DNA from: Bacteroidales bacterium
GTDB lineage: Bacteria; Bacteroidota; Bacteroidia; Bacteroidales; Lentimicrobiaceae
Assembly: GCA_022837485.1 (NCBI GenBank)
Contig: JALHHH010000003.1
Coordinates: forward strand, 42,153 to 106,152
Direction: 5' to 3'
DNA length: 64,000 nt
Numbering within the stretch: the first letter of the stretch is position 1; the number at the start of each line of letters is the position of its first letter. The notes under the pieces are model-generated. The model ran no database searches, had not been told where the DNA came from, and saw only the letters and a list, made by a program, of their open reading frames with translations. This document shows positions 29,914-38,516 of the stretch, in pieces. The position numbers were made by a program, and so were the translations under genes.

Positions 29914-30058
29914 GGTCGCAGTTTTAAACGTTTTATAAAGTTACTGGTGGACTCTGCAGCCGTGAAAAGGCGAGTAAAACAGGTGAGCTGAAAATAAACA
30001 CGAGCGTCACCCGATCAGCAGTCCATTCTCCGTAAACTGCAAAATCCACAAAGCGAAT

Positions 30059-30196
30059 GGCAGGTCTTCTGACTTACTCCGGTTTTCAACGCCTTCCCGT
30101 CGGTTTGGGGATTGACAGTGGCATTCTGTTGAAACCTGCAAGGAGCTCACAGCAGCGGGAACTGTAGCCGATTTGCACGGCATTCCCTATTATCCG
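30059..30196 (-). ncRNA. Cobalamin riboswitch leading the B12 uptake operon
   Basis: Read on the minus strand, the leader has the conserved core order of a cobalamin riboswitch: GGGAATGCCGTGCAAATC, then CAGTTCCCGCTGCTGT, a CCACTGT element, GACGGGAAGG, and the closing B12 box GTCAGAAGACCTGCC. It starts just after a TACATTTG promoter box and ends about 145 bases before the DUF6580 gene. Binding of adenosyl- or other cobalamin is expected to repress the three downstream uptake genes. Confidence 0.92.
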
Positions 30197-30216
30197 TTTC
30201 CGGAACCATTGCTTTG

Positions 30217-30224
30217 CAAATGTA
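30217..30224 (-). promoter_or_regulatory. -7 promoter box of the B12 operon
   Basis: CAAATGTA on the plus strand is TACATTTG on the minus strand, a full TAnnTTTG match placed about 20 bases before the riboswitch core, as expected for a transcript that begins with the aptamer. Confidence 0.65.
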
Positions 30225-30464
30225 AAACGTTTTTTCAGCAGCGGTCTCTTTTTTCTGAAAAAGGTTTCAACAGGCCGTGCAGCTCAGGCAGATTTTTGCT
30301 TTTGCTTAGATACAAGGGATAAACAGAAAATCAGCAGAGGACAGGTCAGGCAGTTTATGAACAGGTTTGAAGCGGACGGAACAATGAATCGGAATTAAGA
30401 AACCAGCAGTCGCTGAAAAAGGGAAAAAATTGGAAACGTGCTTGCGAATTATGCCGAATTCACG

Positions 30465-30472
30465 TAGGTTTG
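30465..30472 (+). promoter_or_regulatory. -7 promoter box for the ferritin-like gene
   Basis: TAGGTTTG, the same box as in front of GAPDH, 47 bases upstream of the ATG at 30519. A TTGG about 26 bases upstream of it could be the -33 element. Confidence 0.55.
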
Positions 30473-30518
30473 TAACAGAATATTGAACAATTAAAATCTG
30501 TACATAAAACCATAAGTC

Positions 30519-31016
30519 ATGGAAAAGAACAAATCCACGGAAATCCTGAAGACAGCCATACTGCTTGAAAAGAGAGGAAAGGCATTTTATCAGAAAGTTG
30601 CGGAACAATCTTCGAGCGAAGAGGTGCGTAAAATCTTTCAAATGATGGCCGATGAGGAACAGACGCACGTTGAATTTCTTTCGAAGCAGTTTGCCAGCTA
30701 TACGAAAGACAAGAAATTTGCCAGGCTCGACCTGAAACCTGAGGAAGGAATTGTGAATCTGATACTTTCGGAAGAGGTTAAAAAGCAGATAAATGCCGCC
30801 AGTTTTGAGGCAGCAGCCATTTCGGCAGCCATAGATATGGAAACCAAAGCCATAGATGTATATTCGAAACAGGCCGCCGAAGCTACTGATGAAAACGAAC
30901 GCGAGCTGTATTCCTGGTTGGCAGACTGGGAAAAAGGCCATCACAAAATCCTTCACGAGCTCAACGAGCAACTGAAAGAGCAGATCTGGTACGATAATCA
31001 GTTCTGGCCATTTTAA
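30519..31016 (+). CDS. Ferritin-like / rubrerythrin-family diiron protein
   Basis: 165 residues forming one four-helix bundle. The likely iron ligands are Glu17 in ILLEKRG, the DEEQTH motif at 45-50, a Glu in IDMETKAI and EKGHHK near 138. This is the erythrin/rubrerythrin ferritin-like pattern. The C-terminal rubredoxin CxxC domain of classical rubrerythrin is absent. Such proteins reduce peroxide or handle iron under oxidative stress in anaerobes and microaerophiles. It has its own promoter box and a perfect terminator and so seems monocistronic. Confidence 0.85.
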   Translation: MEKNKSTEILKTAILLEKRGKAFYQKVAEQSSSEEVRKIFQMMADEEQTHVEFLSKQFASYTKDKKFARLDLKPEEGIVNLILSEEVKKQINAASFEAAAISAAIDMETKAIDVYSKQAAEATDENERELYSWLADWEKGHHKILHELNEQLKEQIWYDNQFWPF

Positions 31017-31064
31017 TATCGGACAAAGCGGGACTGTGCTTCACAGCACTCTTTCACCGGTTTC

Positions 31065-31098
31065 GACGGAGGCTCTACACGCAAGACCTCCGTCTTTT
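31065..31098 (+). terminator. Terminator after the ferritin-like gene
   Basis: GACGGAGG at 31065-31072 pairs perfectly with CCTCCGTC at 31087-31094, followed by TTTTATTT. It abuts the stop of the convergent membrane gene. Confidence 0.82.
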
Positions 31099-32137
31099 AT
31101 TTGGGTAACGGATTCTTTACCCCGGTTGCAGGTATATTTCGTGTCCGCATATTGACGGCAGCGATTATTCCGGCCGCAACCAGCCAGCCGCCGAGGCTTC
31201 CGCCCAGTCCGCCCTTTATTGCACCGGCGATAATCAGAAGAGCCATCAGCAGGTACTCCCACACACCCGGCCTGACGGATTTATAGTCCTGATCGTAGCT
31301 GTTGAAAGCCGGTGTAATCCCGTGAGCCTTCATCATCCGGTGGTCAGAGCGGTATTCGGCATCTGCCTCGGTCCACACAAACATACTGGCGCTGGGAATG
31401 CCGTATTTAAAGAGATAGATCCATCCGCTTTCACGACTCTGCAGGTAATGACCGTATTCATGACGAAGCAGCTTTACCTGACGCGAAGGGCGACCCGCGT
31501 GAAAAAAACCGGCTGCTGGCTTCTTTCCCATCGTGGCGGCAAGAATAAACGATCCGAACGACACTCCTCCGGCAAAGGGGATGTTTCCCTGCGAAAGCAC
31601 CACTCCTCCGCTGATCATCGAAGATTCGACCAGTCCGGCCAGGTTCAGCAGTTGCGATATCAGGTAGCCGGTCAGCGTCTGGGGCTGCTCGTATATCTGT
31701 CTGGTTATCCCTTCCAGGGATCCGTTAAAAAATTTCTGTCCCGGACTGATGTGAACATTGCCTTCGGTGATGAATATGGTATTATCGAACAGCGAACGGT
31801 CGCCTTTCAGTTTAAGCTTCAGCAATCCGGCGATTATACCTGCCACAGCCGGTATCACGATCAGCAGCAGCCAGGCGATGGTAAGGCGGGGTGCCAGGGC
31901 ATAGAACAACCCACCGAAAGCTCCCGTTACCAAACCGGCAACAAGCCCCTGCCAGAGCGGAGAGTCCGGATGCCAGATGCTCCTTTCATTGTTTCTGTGA
32001 CGCCGCAGCAGTACAAATATTAAATAATACACGATCCAGAATCCCAGAAACCACAACCACGGCACCGAAGCCAGATTGTGCCTGAATAATACCAGCCAGT
32101 AGCTGAACTCCTCCATCATTGCTACGAATGCGTTCAT
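31097..32137 (-). CDS. Membrane protein with an HEXXH zinc-protease-like motif
   Basis: 346 residues. Hydrophobic helices lie at about 27-45, 64-82, 86-106, 158-200 and 295-325. Between them is a soluble part containing LLRHEYGHYL, an HEXXH motif with His226, Glu227 and His230, followed by TEADAEYRSD, whose Glu257 or Glu261 could be the third zinc ligand. The spacing is that of gluzincin-type metallopeptidases. I do not recognise the family. It begins 6 bases after the alpha-2-macroglobulin stop, so the two are surely cotranscribed; a membrane protease next to a protease-trapping protein is suggestive, but a function cannot be given. Confidence 0.65.
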   Translation of the reverse strand: MNAFVAMMEEFSYWLVLFRHNLASVPWLWFLGFWIVYYLIFVLLRRHRNNERSIWHPDSPLWQGLVAGLVTGAFGGLFYALAPRLTIAWLLLIVIPAVAGIIAGLLKLKLKGDRSLFDNTIFITEGNVHISPGQKFFNGSLEGITRQIYEQPQTLTGYLISQLLNLAGLVESSMISGGVVLSQGNIPFAGGVSFGSFILAATMGKKPAAGFFHAGRPSRQVKLLRHEYGHYLQSRESGWIYLFKYGIPSASMFVWTEADAEYRSDHRMMKAHGITPAFNSYDQDYKSVRPGVWEYLLMALLIIAGAIKGGLGGSLGGWLVAAGIIAAVNMRTRNIPATGVKNPLPK

Positions 32138-32143
32138 AGTCGT

Positions 32144-35100
32144 TTATCTTACTGTTATCGTTGAAGCTCCGTTTGTGGAATAATACTGCCCGTTATACAT
32201 GGCTTCGGCGTTTACCGGACCATGCACGAACGTTCCTCTGCCGGTAACCCTTACCAGATAATAAAACCTGGAAAAACTGCCTCCGGCTAATGTAAACAGG
32301 TTCACCCGGTCGTCGCGCACATCGATGTAATCAGGCGTAGTATATTCCTCAATCCATGCCGGTCTCCGGTCTTCGGTAAGGCGCGTGTTTTCTACCTCAA
32401 AGCAGGCCGGGAGCAGATCGGTAACAACTACGTTTTCAATGCTTGTATTATCGGTCGTTCTCAGGCTAATCTCCACAACCAGCAGATCATGCTGCGATAT
32501 TCTGGCCGGATTTACAGGATCGCCGTCGCGGCTCAGCAATCTGCGCCGGACCTGCAGTACACGGTCGGTATCGGTTGGCGGACCTGAAGCAGGGATACCA
32601 CTAACTTCATAGTATGCGTAAAGGTTCCCGCTTCCTGATGTTGCCACTGAGGCATCCTTTCCATCCGTTGTTATAATCAGATCTTCTCCGCTGAAGCGGG
32701 ATGTTTTCCCGTCGCTCACGCTAACGGTGGCTGTAAGATTCCCGGGCTTGCCTGCAACGGCAAGTTTGCCCAGTGCAAGAAGCGAGAACGCCCGTTCCTG
32801 TGTCGACAACCAGGAGGTACCCGACAACATTTCTCCGAGTTGATGCGCAAGCAGCGGCACCTGAAGGTGATTCGCATCGATGCTTACAAGCGTGTATAGT
32901 GATATGGCTCTGTCGCGTACGGGCGAACTGTAGCTGCCGCCGCTCATTGCAAAGGGCTCTTCACGCTGATCCCAGGAAGCAGGAAGTAACTGGTTGAAGT
33001 TGCGGATATCGCCTGCCAGCGCATAGGTACATGCCAGAAGGTATCGGGAGTCGTAACTCAGATCCTGCAGGCGGGCCTTGTAATAGTTCATCACCGGCAT
33101 CTGCTGTTCGCCGTTGAGTGCCAGCACATACAGTGAATAGAATATTTCGCGGGCGGGTTGTATGCGCTTTAGCCAGGGGCCGCCGTTTCCGGATGTATAA
33201 TAGCTCGTAGTTTCCGGACGCTGCTTTACTTTTTCGGTGAGATATCCAAGTATGTTTTTAAGAACCTGAGGGTTTGTTGAATAACCTGCCTGCGAAGCTT
33301 CCGTAAGAAAATGCCCTGCATAAGCCGTACTCCACCAGTCGATTTCGCCGCCCGAAGGCCATGAAACCAGGCCTCCGTTGTACTGTTGCAGGGATGCAAT
33401 TTTAAGAATGGCCTGACTTATGTTATCGTTCACCACCTGCCGACCGGCTTTGCCATCCTGCATCAGCAGGGCCGAAAGACCGGCATAGTATAGTTGGGGA
33501 AAGGCTGCCGAAATGGTCTGTTCCAGGCATCCGTGGGGATAGTTTACCAATTCCGAAAGCTCGCGGGCAAAATGTCCGGCAGGGTTTTGCGTGAGCAGCA
33601 GTTTCGACTGCACCGTGCCCTGAATAATCCCTGCAGGTGCTTTAAACGTTCGCTTTCCGCCGTCTGCAATCGTAACTGCCTCAGCATGTTTTACAAGCCC
33701 TGAAGCAGGGCGAACGCCGATCTCGGTTTTATCTCTGAAAGTTTCGGACTGCCCGGCCATATTCACTGTAATTTGTGCAATACCGGTCTCTTTTTTTGCT
33801 CTTAGCGGGAAGGTGGCCTGTACTTCGGCTCCGGCAGGAATTTCCATTGAATGGCTTTCAAACGATCCGGCTTCCACGGGTCCCGTTACCGACACCGAAG
33901 GCTTTACTTTTATCGATTTTCCGGTGGTATTTGACAGGCTGACAACAACGGTGGCTTCGTCGCCCGGGCTCAGAAAACGGGGTAGTGATGTGCTTATCAC
34001 CAGAGGATCGGCAACGGTTAAGTTGCGTGAAGCAGCACCGAACTGATTGTCTTTCCAGGCAACTGCCATAATCCGAACCGAGCCTGAAAATGCCGGTATG
34101 GAGACCTCAAATGTCGCTTCACCGGAGGCATTGGCTTTACGCACGCCGCTCCAGCGCGACAATAGCTCCACCCGTTTTGCCGTCAGCGGATTAAGTCTGC
34201 GCATCAGGTCAAACGCCCGGTCGCCCCCGGTAGAAGAGCTGCCTTGCAGCAATTCGGGATAGAGTTCATCGAAAAGGTCGTAGGGGGTGACTTCCAGTGC
34301 CCGTTTTCCGTAAAAATGTGCGAAAGGGTCGGGTGAAGGTTGGGCATTTACCTGCAGGATGCCTTCGTCGACCACTGCAATCGTAACACCGGCATGTGGA
34401 CGGGTTTTAACTTTTATGGTCTGCCGGACGCCGGAACGGCTCTTTTCCGGTGCCTGAACGCTTACATAGAGCTTTCGTGAGGGCTGAGTTACCTCAATGC
34501 TTTTGTAGCCGTGTGCCACCGTAAGCGGCATACCGGAACCATCGGTACGGCGGATGAGTGTTGCTCCAATATATGCATTGGGCATATGCTGCCCCCCGAT
34601 TTTCAGCCTGAGTGCTGCACCTCCGTTTACCACCTTCAGGCTGTGATGTTCCAGAACCTTGTCCTGCTCCACGGTCACCAGTAGCTCACCGTCAAACGGA
34701 GCCTTGAAAAGTATGGCGGCCACATCGCCCGGCTGGTACCCGGCACGATCGGTTTCGATGCCTACTTCTCCGTCTCTGTTAACGTAAAAGCCCGGACTAC
34801 CCGGATTGCCGGTGCTCCAGGCATAGAAGGTTGAAGTCACCCAAGCCGGATTTCCGGGAAGGCTGACACGCACCTGGTATTCGCCGGCCGATGGTGGTGA
34901 GTAGGAAATTACTGCACCCGCTGCCGGCACATTGATTTCGCGCGAAAACACCACTTTTTCGCGTCGCTGCGACCTGTATGCCGTTTGTCCGTAATTACGT
35001 TCAAGAACCGTTTCCCAATCGATGCGAACAACCTCTACGCGGGCGCGGCCATTCACCGTTTTCTCATCCGGCCCCAGTGCGATAAGGCTAATATCCAGTG

Positions 35101-37549
35101 GCTTCTGTATTCCGACCCAGCCGGGCAGCTCCCGAATCCCAAGCATATAATCCTGGGTAAGAATCTGAATACTCGCATAGCGGTTTACCGGCCTTCCGGT
35201 TTCGTCAAACACAGTGGTATAAAGTCCGCCCTCAAGGATTCCCGCACCTGTTATACCGGGCAGCTCAAATCGCTGAACAAATTTTCCATCGGCATCCGTA
35301 ATCCCTTCCGCCACCTGACTCCCGAGCACGGGTTCTGATTTCGTGGTAATCCCGAAGTTATAATCGACATACTGCTGAGGACGAAAGGAGTATCGGCTGA
35401 TGCGGAGTTCGTTTTCAACCTTGCGACCGGCTGCCGGAGGTCCGAACAGGTTGGTTGCAGTAACAGAAGCCTCCAGCAATTCTCCGGATCTGAACACTCT
35501 TTTTTTCTTAGAAACATCCACCCGTATGCGGTCGGGCATAAAGTCCTCGGCCCGAACCCTGTAACTCCCCATCAGCACATCGTTTGAGGCAAGCAACTCA
35601 ATGGTATATCCACCGGTCAGAGTAGAAACGGGCAGTTTAAAATCGAGCTGAGCCGAGCCGTTGTTCCCAAGTAAATCCCTTCGCAACAGAAAATCCCTTC
35701 CATCGGGTGCAATAACCCTGAACTTAACGGGGAGTGCGTCCACGGTTTCCCAGGCATGGGTACGCACAATGGCATTAACGTAAACGGAGTCGCCGGGCCG
35801 GTAAAGCGTCCGGTCGCCATACATAAAAACGTCGTAATTCATTCCGGCCGTGCGCTTCCCGGCAACGTCGAACCGGCTGGTTTCCACTTCCGAGCGGTCG
35901 AAAAGCAATACGTTGAAATCATCTTCTTTCCGGGCAGAGATCATGGAGAGGGTAAAACCTTCTGCCAGCTGTTTCACATTCCGGAGTACGGCAGTACCAT
36001 CGGACCCGGTGGTGAGTGTCTGAACCTCCTGATTGTTGCGGCTGATAAACCGCAACTCTACACCCGACATTGGCAGGGCTGTGGCAATGCTGCGGGCGGC
36101 AACAAATATCTCATCGGCTCCCTGCCTAACGATCAAACCTATATCGGATACCGAAATCAGCTGCGTATCGCCAAGCCAGGGCTTTTCTGCGGAAGCAGCC
36201 CGTATCAGATAAATTCCTTTGCGGGCGGAATTCACCTCCAGGTCGGATGGGCTGAGATTCAGCAGGCGGAAGTTGCCCTTTCGGGGAAGCGACTTCGTTT
36301 CGTATTCCCGCGTTGAAACCACCATCCCGGAGTTTTCATCCATAGGATAGGTATAGCTTTCGTAGTAACTATCGTCCTGGTAATGCCAGTTCCATTCCTT
36401 TCCGGAACGCAGGTAGTGTTGAATGTTGTTTTCGAACACCCGGAAAACGGTAACTTTTATCCGGGGAATGCTGATAATCTGAACTCCCAGGTTGCGTGCT
36501 CCGTGAGGGGTAAGGTAGAAACTGTTCTGTTCCGTAAAGGCAAGGTAAGGTTTCAGATTGCCGAAGGTAACTTGCTGCGTAAAATCGTTGCCCAGTTCCG
36601 GCCCAAAAACGCCTCTGAGGTTACCGGAGACGCTAAGAGTGTAAACGGTGCCTTCCGAAAAATCTCCCTGTATTCTGAAACCGCTGCCTGCTGCCGAAAC
36701 CTCAAAGGGCAGGGAGGGGTTGAGCTGAATGCAGGCTTTAAGAGACTCATGACGTACAGGCTGAGAGGTGTACACTGTAATTACACCGGTACCCTCTTCG
36801 TAGGTGCCTCTTGCTTCGGCAATTTCAAGGCGATCGCGGGGAGGAATGGAGAGAGCCAGTACCAGGGCCTCCGGCAGCGGACGGTCGGATCCCACGCATT
36901 GGAGTCCCTTTGCGGCCGTAACTTCCAGATCGTTGCCCGAAAGGGCTTCCGGAAGTAAAGTAACGGCCAGCTCCATTTCTTCGGTGGCGGCCGGGGTGAG
37001 AATGTCATAGGCTAGTGTCTGAACACCGGATTTAAGGGTGATAAAACTGCGTATCTTTGCGGGATCAACGGGATAATTAAAAACCAGGTTAACCCTCAGC
37101 TGTATTTGCTGCGGATCTTCCGGATGTAGTCCCCAGTATGCATGGGTGCGCTCTAACGACAGAAAGGGAGTGTGAAACCCGAGTATTTCGTCCGCCGGTT
37201 TCAATGCCTTCCCCGAAAGGGAGATTAATGCAGCAGAAATGCGCACTTTATATTCTGTATTCGGTGCCAGAGGGGCTGAAGGAACAAACGACAAACGAGA
37301 GGCCGACAGCCAGCGGTAGCGGCCCTGCACAGCAGGCTCAAAAATCAGGTAGCGTGCCGTGTCCCAGCGGTTAAAAATTGTATCGGATGCCAGATCGTGG
37401 CTGAAGTCAAACTCGAGCTCCTGGTAAGGATCGGCCTGTTCTCCGAAATTGGCCGGCTTCACAGTGATCCGGTCTGTTTTGCCGCATGCCTGCAGCAAAA
37501 CAATAACCATAAGCAGAACTAAGGCGGAAAAACCTGATTTGTGATACAT
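32144..37549 (-). CDS. Alpha-2-macroglobulin family lipoprotein
   Basis: 1801 residues. The lipoprotein signal ends LLQAC (Cys22). A run of beta-sandwich MG domains fills the first 1100 residues, including the A2M_N region around 580-660 (YRPGDSVYVNAIVR). The A2M domain near 1150-1230 is followed by the thioester domain with PHGCLEQT, Cys1341 and Gln1344 forming the internal thioester. A C-terminal receptor-like domain with VVTDLLPACFEVEN closes the protein. Bacterial members trap foreign proteases at the cell envelope by covalent capture and are often paired with PBP1C; pbpC is not next to it here. The preserved CxEQ suggests an active trap. Confidence 0.93.
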   Translation of the reverse strand: MYHKSGFSALVLLMVIVLLQACGKTDRITVKPANFGEQADPYQELEFDFSHDLASDTIFNRWDTARYLIFEPAVQGRYRWLSASRLSFVPSAPLAPNTEYKVRISAALISLSGKALKPADEILGFHTPFLSLERTHAYWGLHPEDPQQIQLRVNLVFNYPVDPAKIRSFITLKSGVQTLAYDILTPAATEEMELAVTLLPEALSGNDLEVTAAKGLQCVGSDRPLPEALVLALSIPPRDRLEIAEARGTYEEGTGVITVYTSQPVRHESLKACIQLNPSLPFEVSAAGSGFRIQGDFSEGTVYTLSVSGNLRGVFGPELGNDFTQQVTFGNLKPYLAFTEQNSFYLTPHGARNLGVQIISIPRIKVTVFRVFENNIQHYLRSGKEWNWHYQDDSYYESYTYPMDENSGMVVSTREYETKSLPRKGNFRLLNLSPSDLEVNSARKGIYLIRAASAEKPWLGDTQLISVSDIGLIVRQGADEIFVAARSIATALPMSGVELRFISRNNQEVQTLTTGSDGTAVLRNVKQLAEGFTLSMISARKEDDFNVLLFDRSEVETSRFDVAGKRTAGMNYDVFMYGDRTLYRPGDSVYVNAIVRTHAWETVDALPVKFRVIAPDGRDFLLRRDLLGNNGSAQLDFKLPVSTLTGGYTIELLASNDVLMGSYRVRAEDFMPDRIRVDVSKKKRVFRSGELLEASVTATNLFGPPAAGRKVENELRISRYSFRPQQYVDYNFGITTKSEPVLGSQVAEGITDADGKFVQRFELPGITGAGILEGGLYTTVFDETGRPVNRYASIQILTQDYMLGIRELPGWVGIQKPLDISLIALGPDEKTVNGRARVEVVRIDWETVLERNYGQTAYRSQRREKVVFSREINVPAAGAVISYSPPSAGEYQVRVSLPGNPAWVTSTFYAWSTGNPGSPGFYVNRDGEVGIETDRAGYQPGDVAAILFKAPFDGELLVTVEQDKVLEHHSLKVVNGGAALRLKIGGQHMPNAYIGATLIRRTDGSGMPLTVAHGYKSIEVTQPSRKLYVSVQAPEKSRSGVRQTIKVKTRPHAGVTIAVVDEGILQVNAQPSPDPFAHFYGKRALEVTPYDLFDELYPELLQGSSSTGGDRAFDLMRRLNPLTAKRVELLSRWSGVRKANASGEATFEVSIPAFSGSVRIMAVAWKDNQFGAASRNLTVADPLVISTSLPRFLSPGDEATVVVSLSNTTGKSIKVKPSVSVTGPVEAGSFESHSMEIPAGAEVQATFPLRAKKETGIAQITVNMAGQSETFRDKTEIGVRPASGLVKHAEAVTIADGGKRTFKAPAGIIQGTVQSKLLLTQNPAGHFARELSELVNYPHGCLEQTISAAFPQLYYAGLSALLMQDGKAGRQVVNDNISQAILKIASLQQYNGGLVSWPSGGEIDWWSTAYAGHFLTEASQAGYSTNPQVLKNILGYLTEKVKQRPETTSYYTSGNGGPWLKRIQPAREIFYSLYVLALNGEQQMPVMNYYKARLQDLSYDSRYLLACTYALAGDIRNFNQLLPASWDQREEPFAMSGGSYSSPVRDRAISLYTLVSIDANHLQVPLLAHQLGEMLSGTSWLSTQERAFSLLALGKLAVAGKPGNLTATVSVSDGKTSRFSGEDLIITTDGKDASVATSGSGNLYAYYEVSGIPASGPPTDTDRVLQVRRRLLSRDGDPVNPARISQHDLLVVEISLRTTDNTSIENVVVTDLLPACFEVENTRLTEDRRPAWIEEYTTPDYIDVRDDRVNLFTLAGGSFSRFYYLVRVTGRGTFVHGPVNAEAMYNGQYYSTNGASTITVR

Positions 37550-37931
37550 ATCCGGATATTAATTAATAATAAATACGCTCTATCGCGAAAGGTGATACCA
37601 TTTGCTAAATTACAATAATTTCAAGCCTGAATCAGGGGATTCTTAAACTGGAGTTAAGGTTGAGGCGGGATCCGTAATAAAAAGGTGAAAATTTTATTTT
37701 CTGAGGGAGACATTTTCCCCCATCCCGGCACTATGACTCAGGGAATGTTTTGTACCTTATGTTCGCAGATTCGGGTTATTGCTTTTTTTACTTTCCGGGA
37801 GGATAAAAGAAACAAAAATTCAGCTTGTTCGCAGATTACAGTTATACCTCAATCTTAACCTTACATCAGCGGTTTCCGGATTCAGGTGCAGCCAATGAAT
37901 TTAAGTCCTGCTTTTAACGAACAGCTTCCTG
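37550..37931. other. Intergenic region upstream of the alpha-2-macroglobulin gene
   Basis: 382 bases. It must contain the alpha-2-macroglobulin promoter, but no exact TAnnTTTG box was seen; AT-rich sequence lies within 60 bases of the start. No gene or hairpin was found. Confidence 0.4.
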
Positions 37932-38495
37932 CTAACGACTTCCGGCTTCCGGGTTAAAAATGCCGTAGTATACAAGATCCTTAAATGTTCCCCAGTGCAT
38001 CATATGTTTACTGAGCAGAGCTTCGCGATGCATGCCGGCTTTTATCATCACACGGCCTGAGGCAGGGTTGCAGGCAAAGTGTGTGGCCATTACCTTGTGT
38101 ACTCCCAGTTCGCGAAAAGCATACTGTAAAACTGCTTCCAGGGCTTCGGTGCAGTATCCGCGATTCCAGAAGGGCGCACCTATCCAGTAGCCGACCTCGG
38201 CCAGACTGTACTGCAGTTGCAGTGAGAGTCCTATAGCGCCTATCACCTCTGCGCTTTCGCGGATACGGATGGCGAAGATCACGGATTGACCGCCTCTGAA
38301 TCCCGGTTCGTGTGTATCGATCCATGCTTCGGCCATTCCATCGGCATACGGGAAAGGCATGGCCAGAGTGTTGGATGCAACGGCCTCATCGCCTGCAAGT
38401 TTCTGCACGGAAGCAGCATCTTCCGGATCAAACCGGTTGAGCAGCAGCCGTAACGTTACAATTTCAGGATAGGGATTATCAAAGGCTTTCAACAT
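37932..38495 (-). CDS. GNAT N-acetyltransferase (RimJ/RimL type)
   Basis: 187 residues. Marks: LETERL-like opening TLRLLLNRFDPEDA, the central GAIGLSL strand, WIGAPFWNRGYCTEAL with the acetyl-CoA pyrophosphate loop RGYCTEA, and NPASGRVMIKAGM near the end. This is the RimJ/RimL-like subgroup that acetylates protein N-termini or small amines. It starts 21 bases after the usher-like gene and is probably the last gene of that operon, but may be an unrelated passenger. Substrate unknown. Confidence 0.85.
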   Translation of the reverse strand: MLKAFDNPYPEIVTLRLLLNRFDPEDAASVQKLAGDEAVASNTLAMPFPYADGMAEAWIDTHEPGFRGGQSVIFAIRIRESAEVIGAIGLSLQLQYSLAEVGYWIGAPFWNRGYCTEALEAVLQYAFRELGVHKVMATHFACNPASGRVMIKAGMHREALLSKHMMHWGTFKDLVYYGIFNPEAGSR

Positions 38496-38516
38496 CTGTT
38501 CTCAATTGTGGAATCA

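Noticed and set aside
30306..30971. A 221-codon minus-strand frame rich in Phe and Cys
   Set aside because: It lies opposite the clear ferritin-like gene and its codons mirror it.
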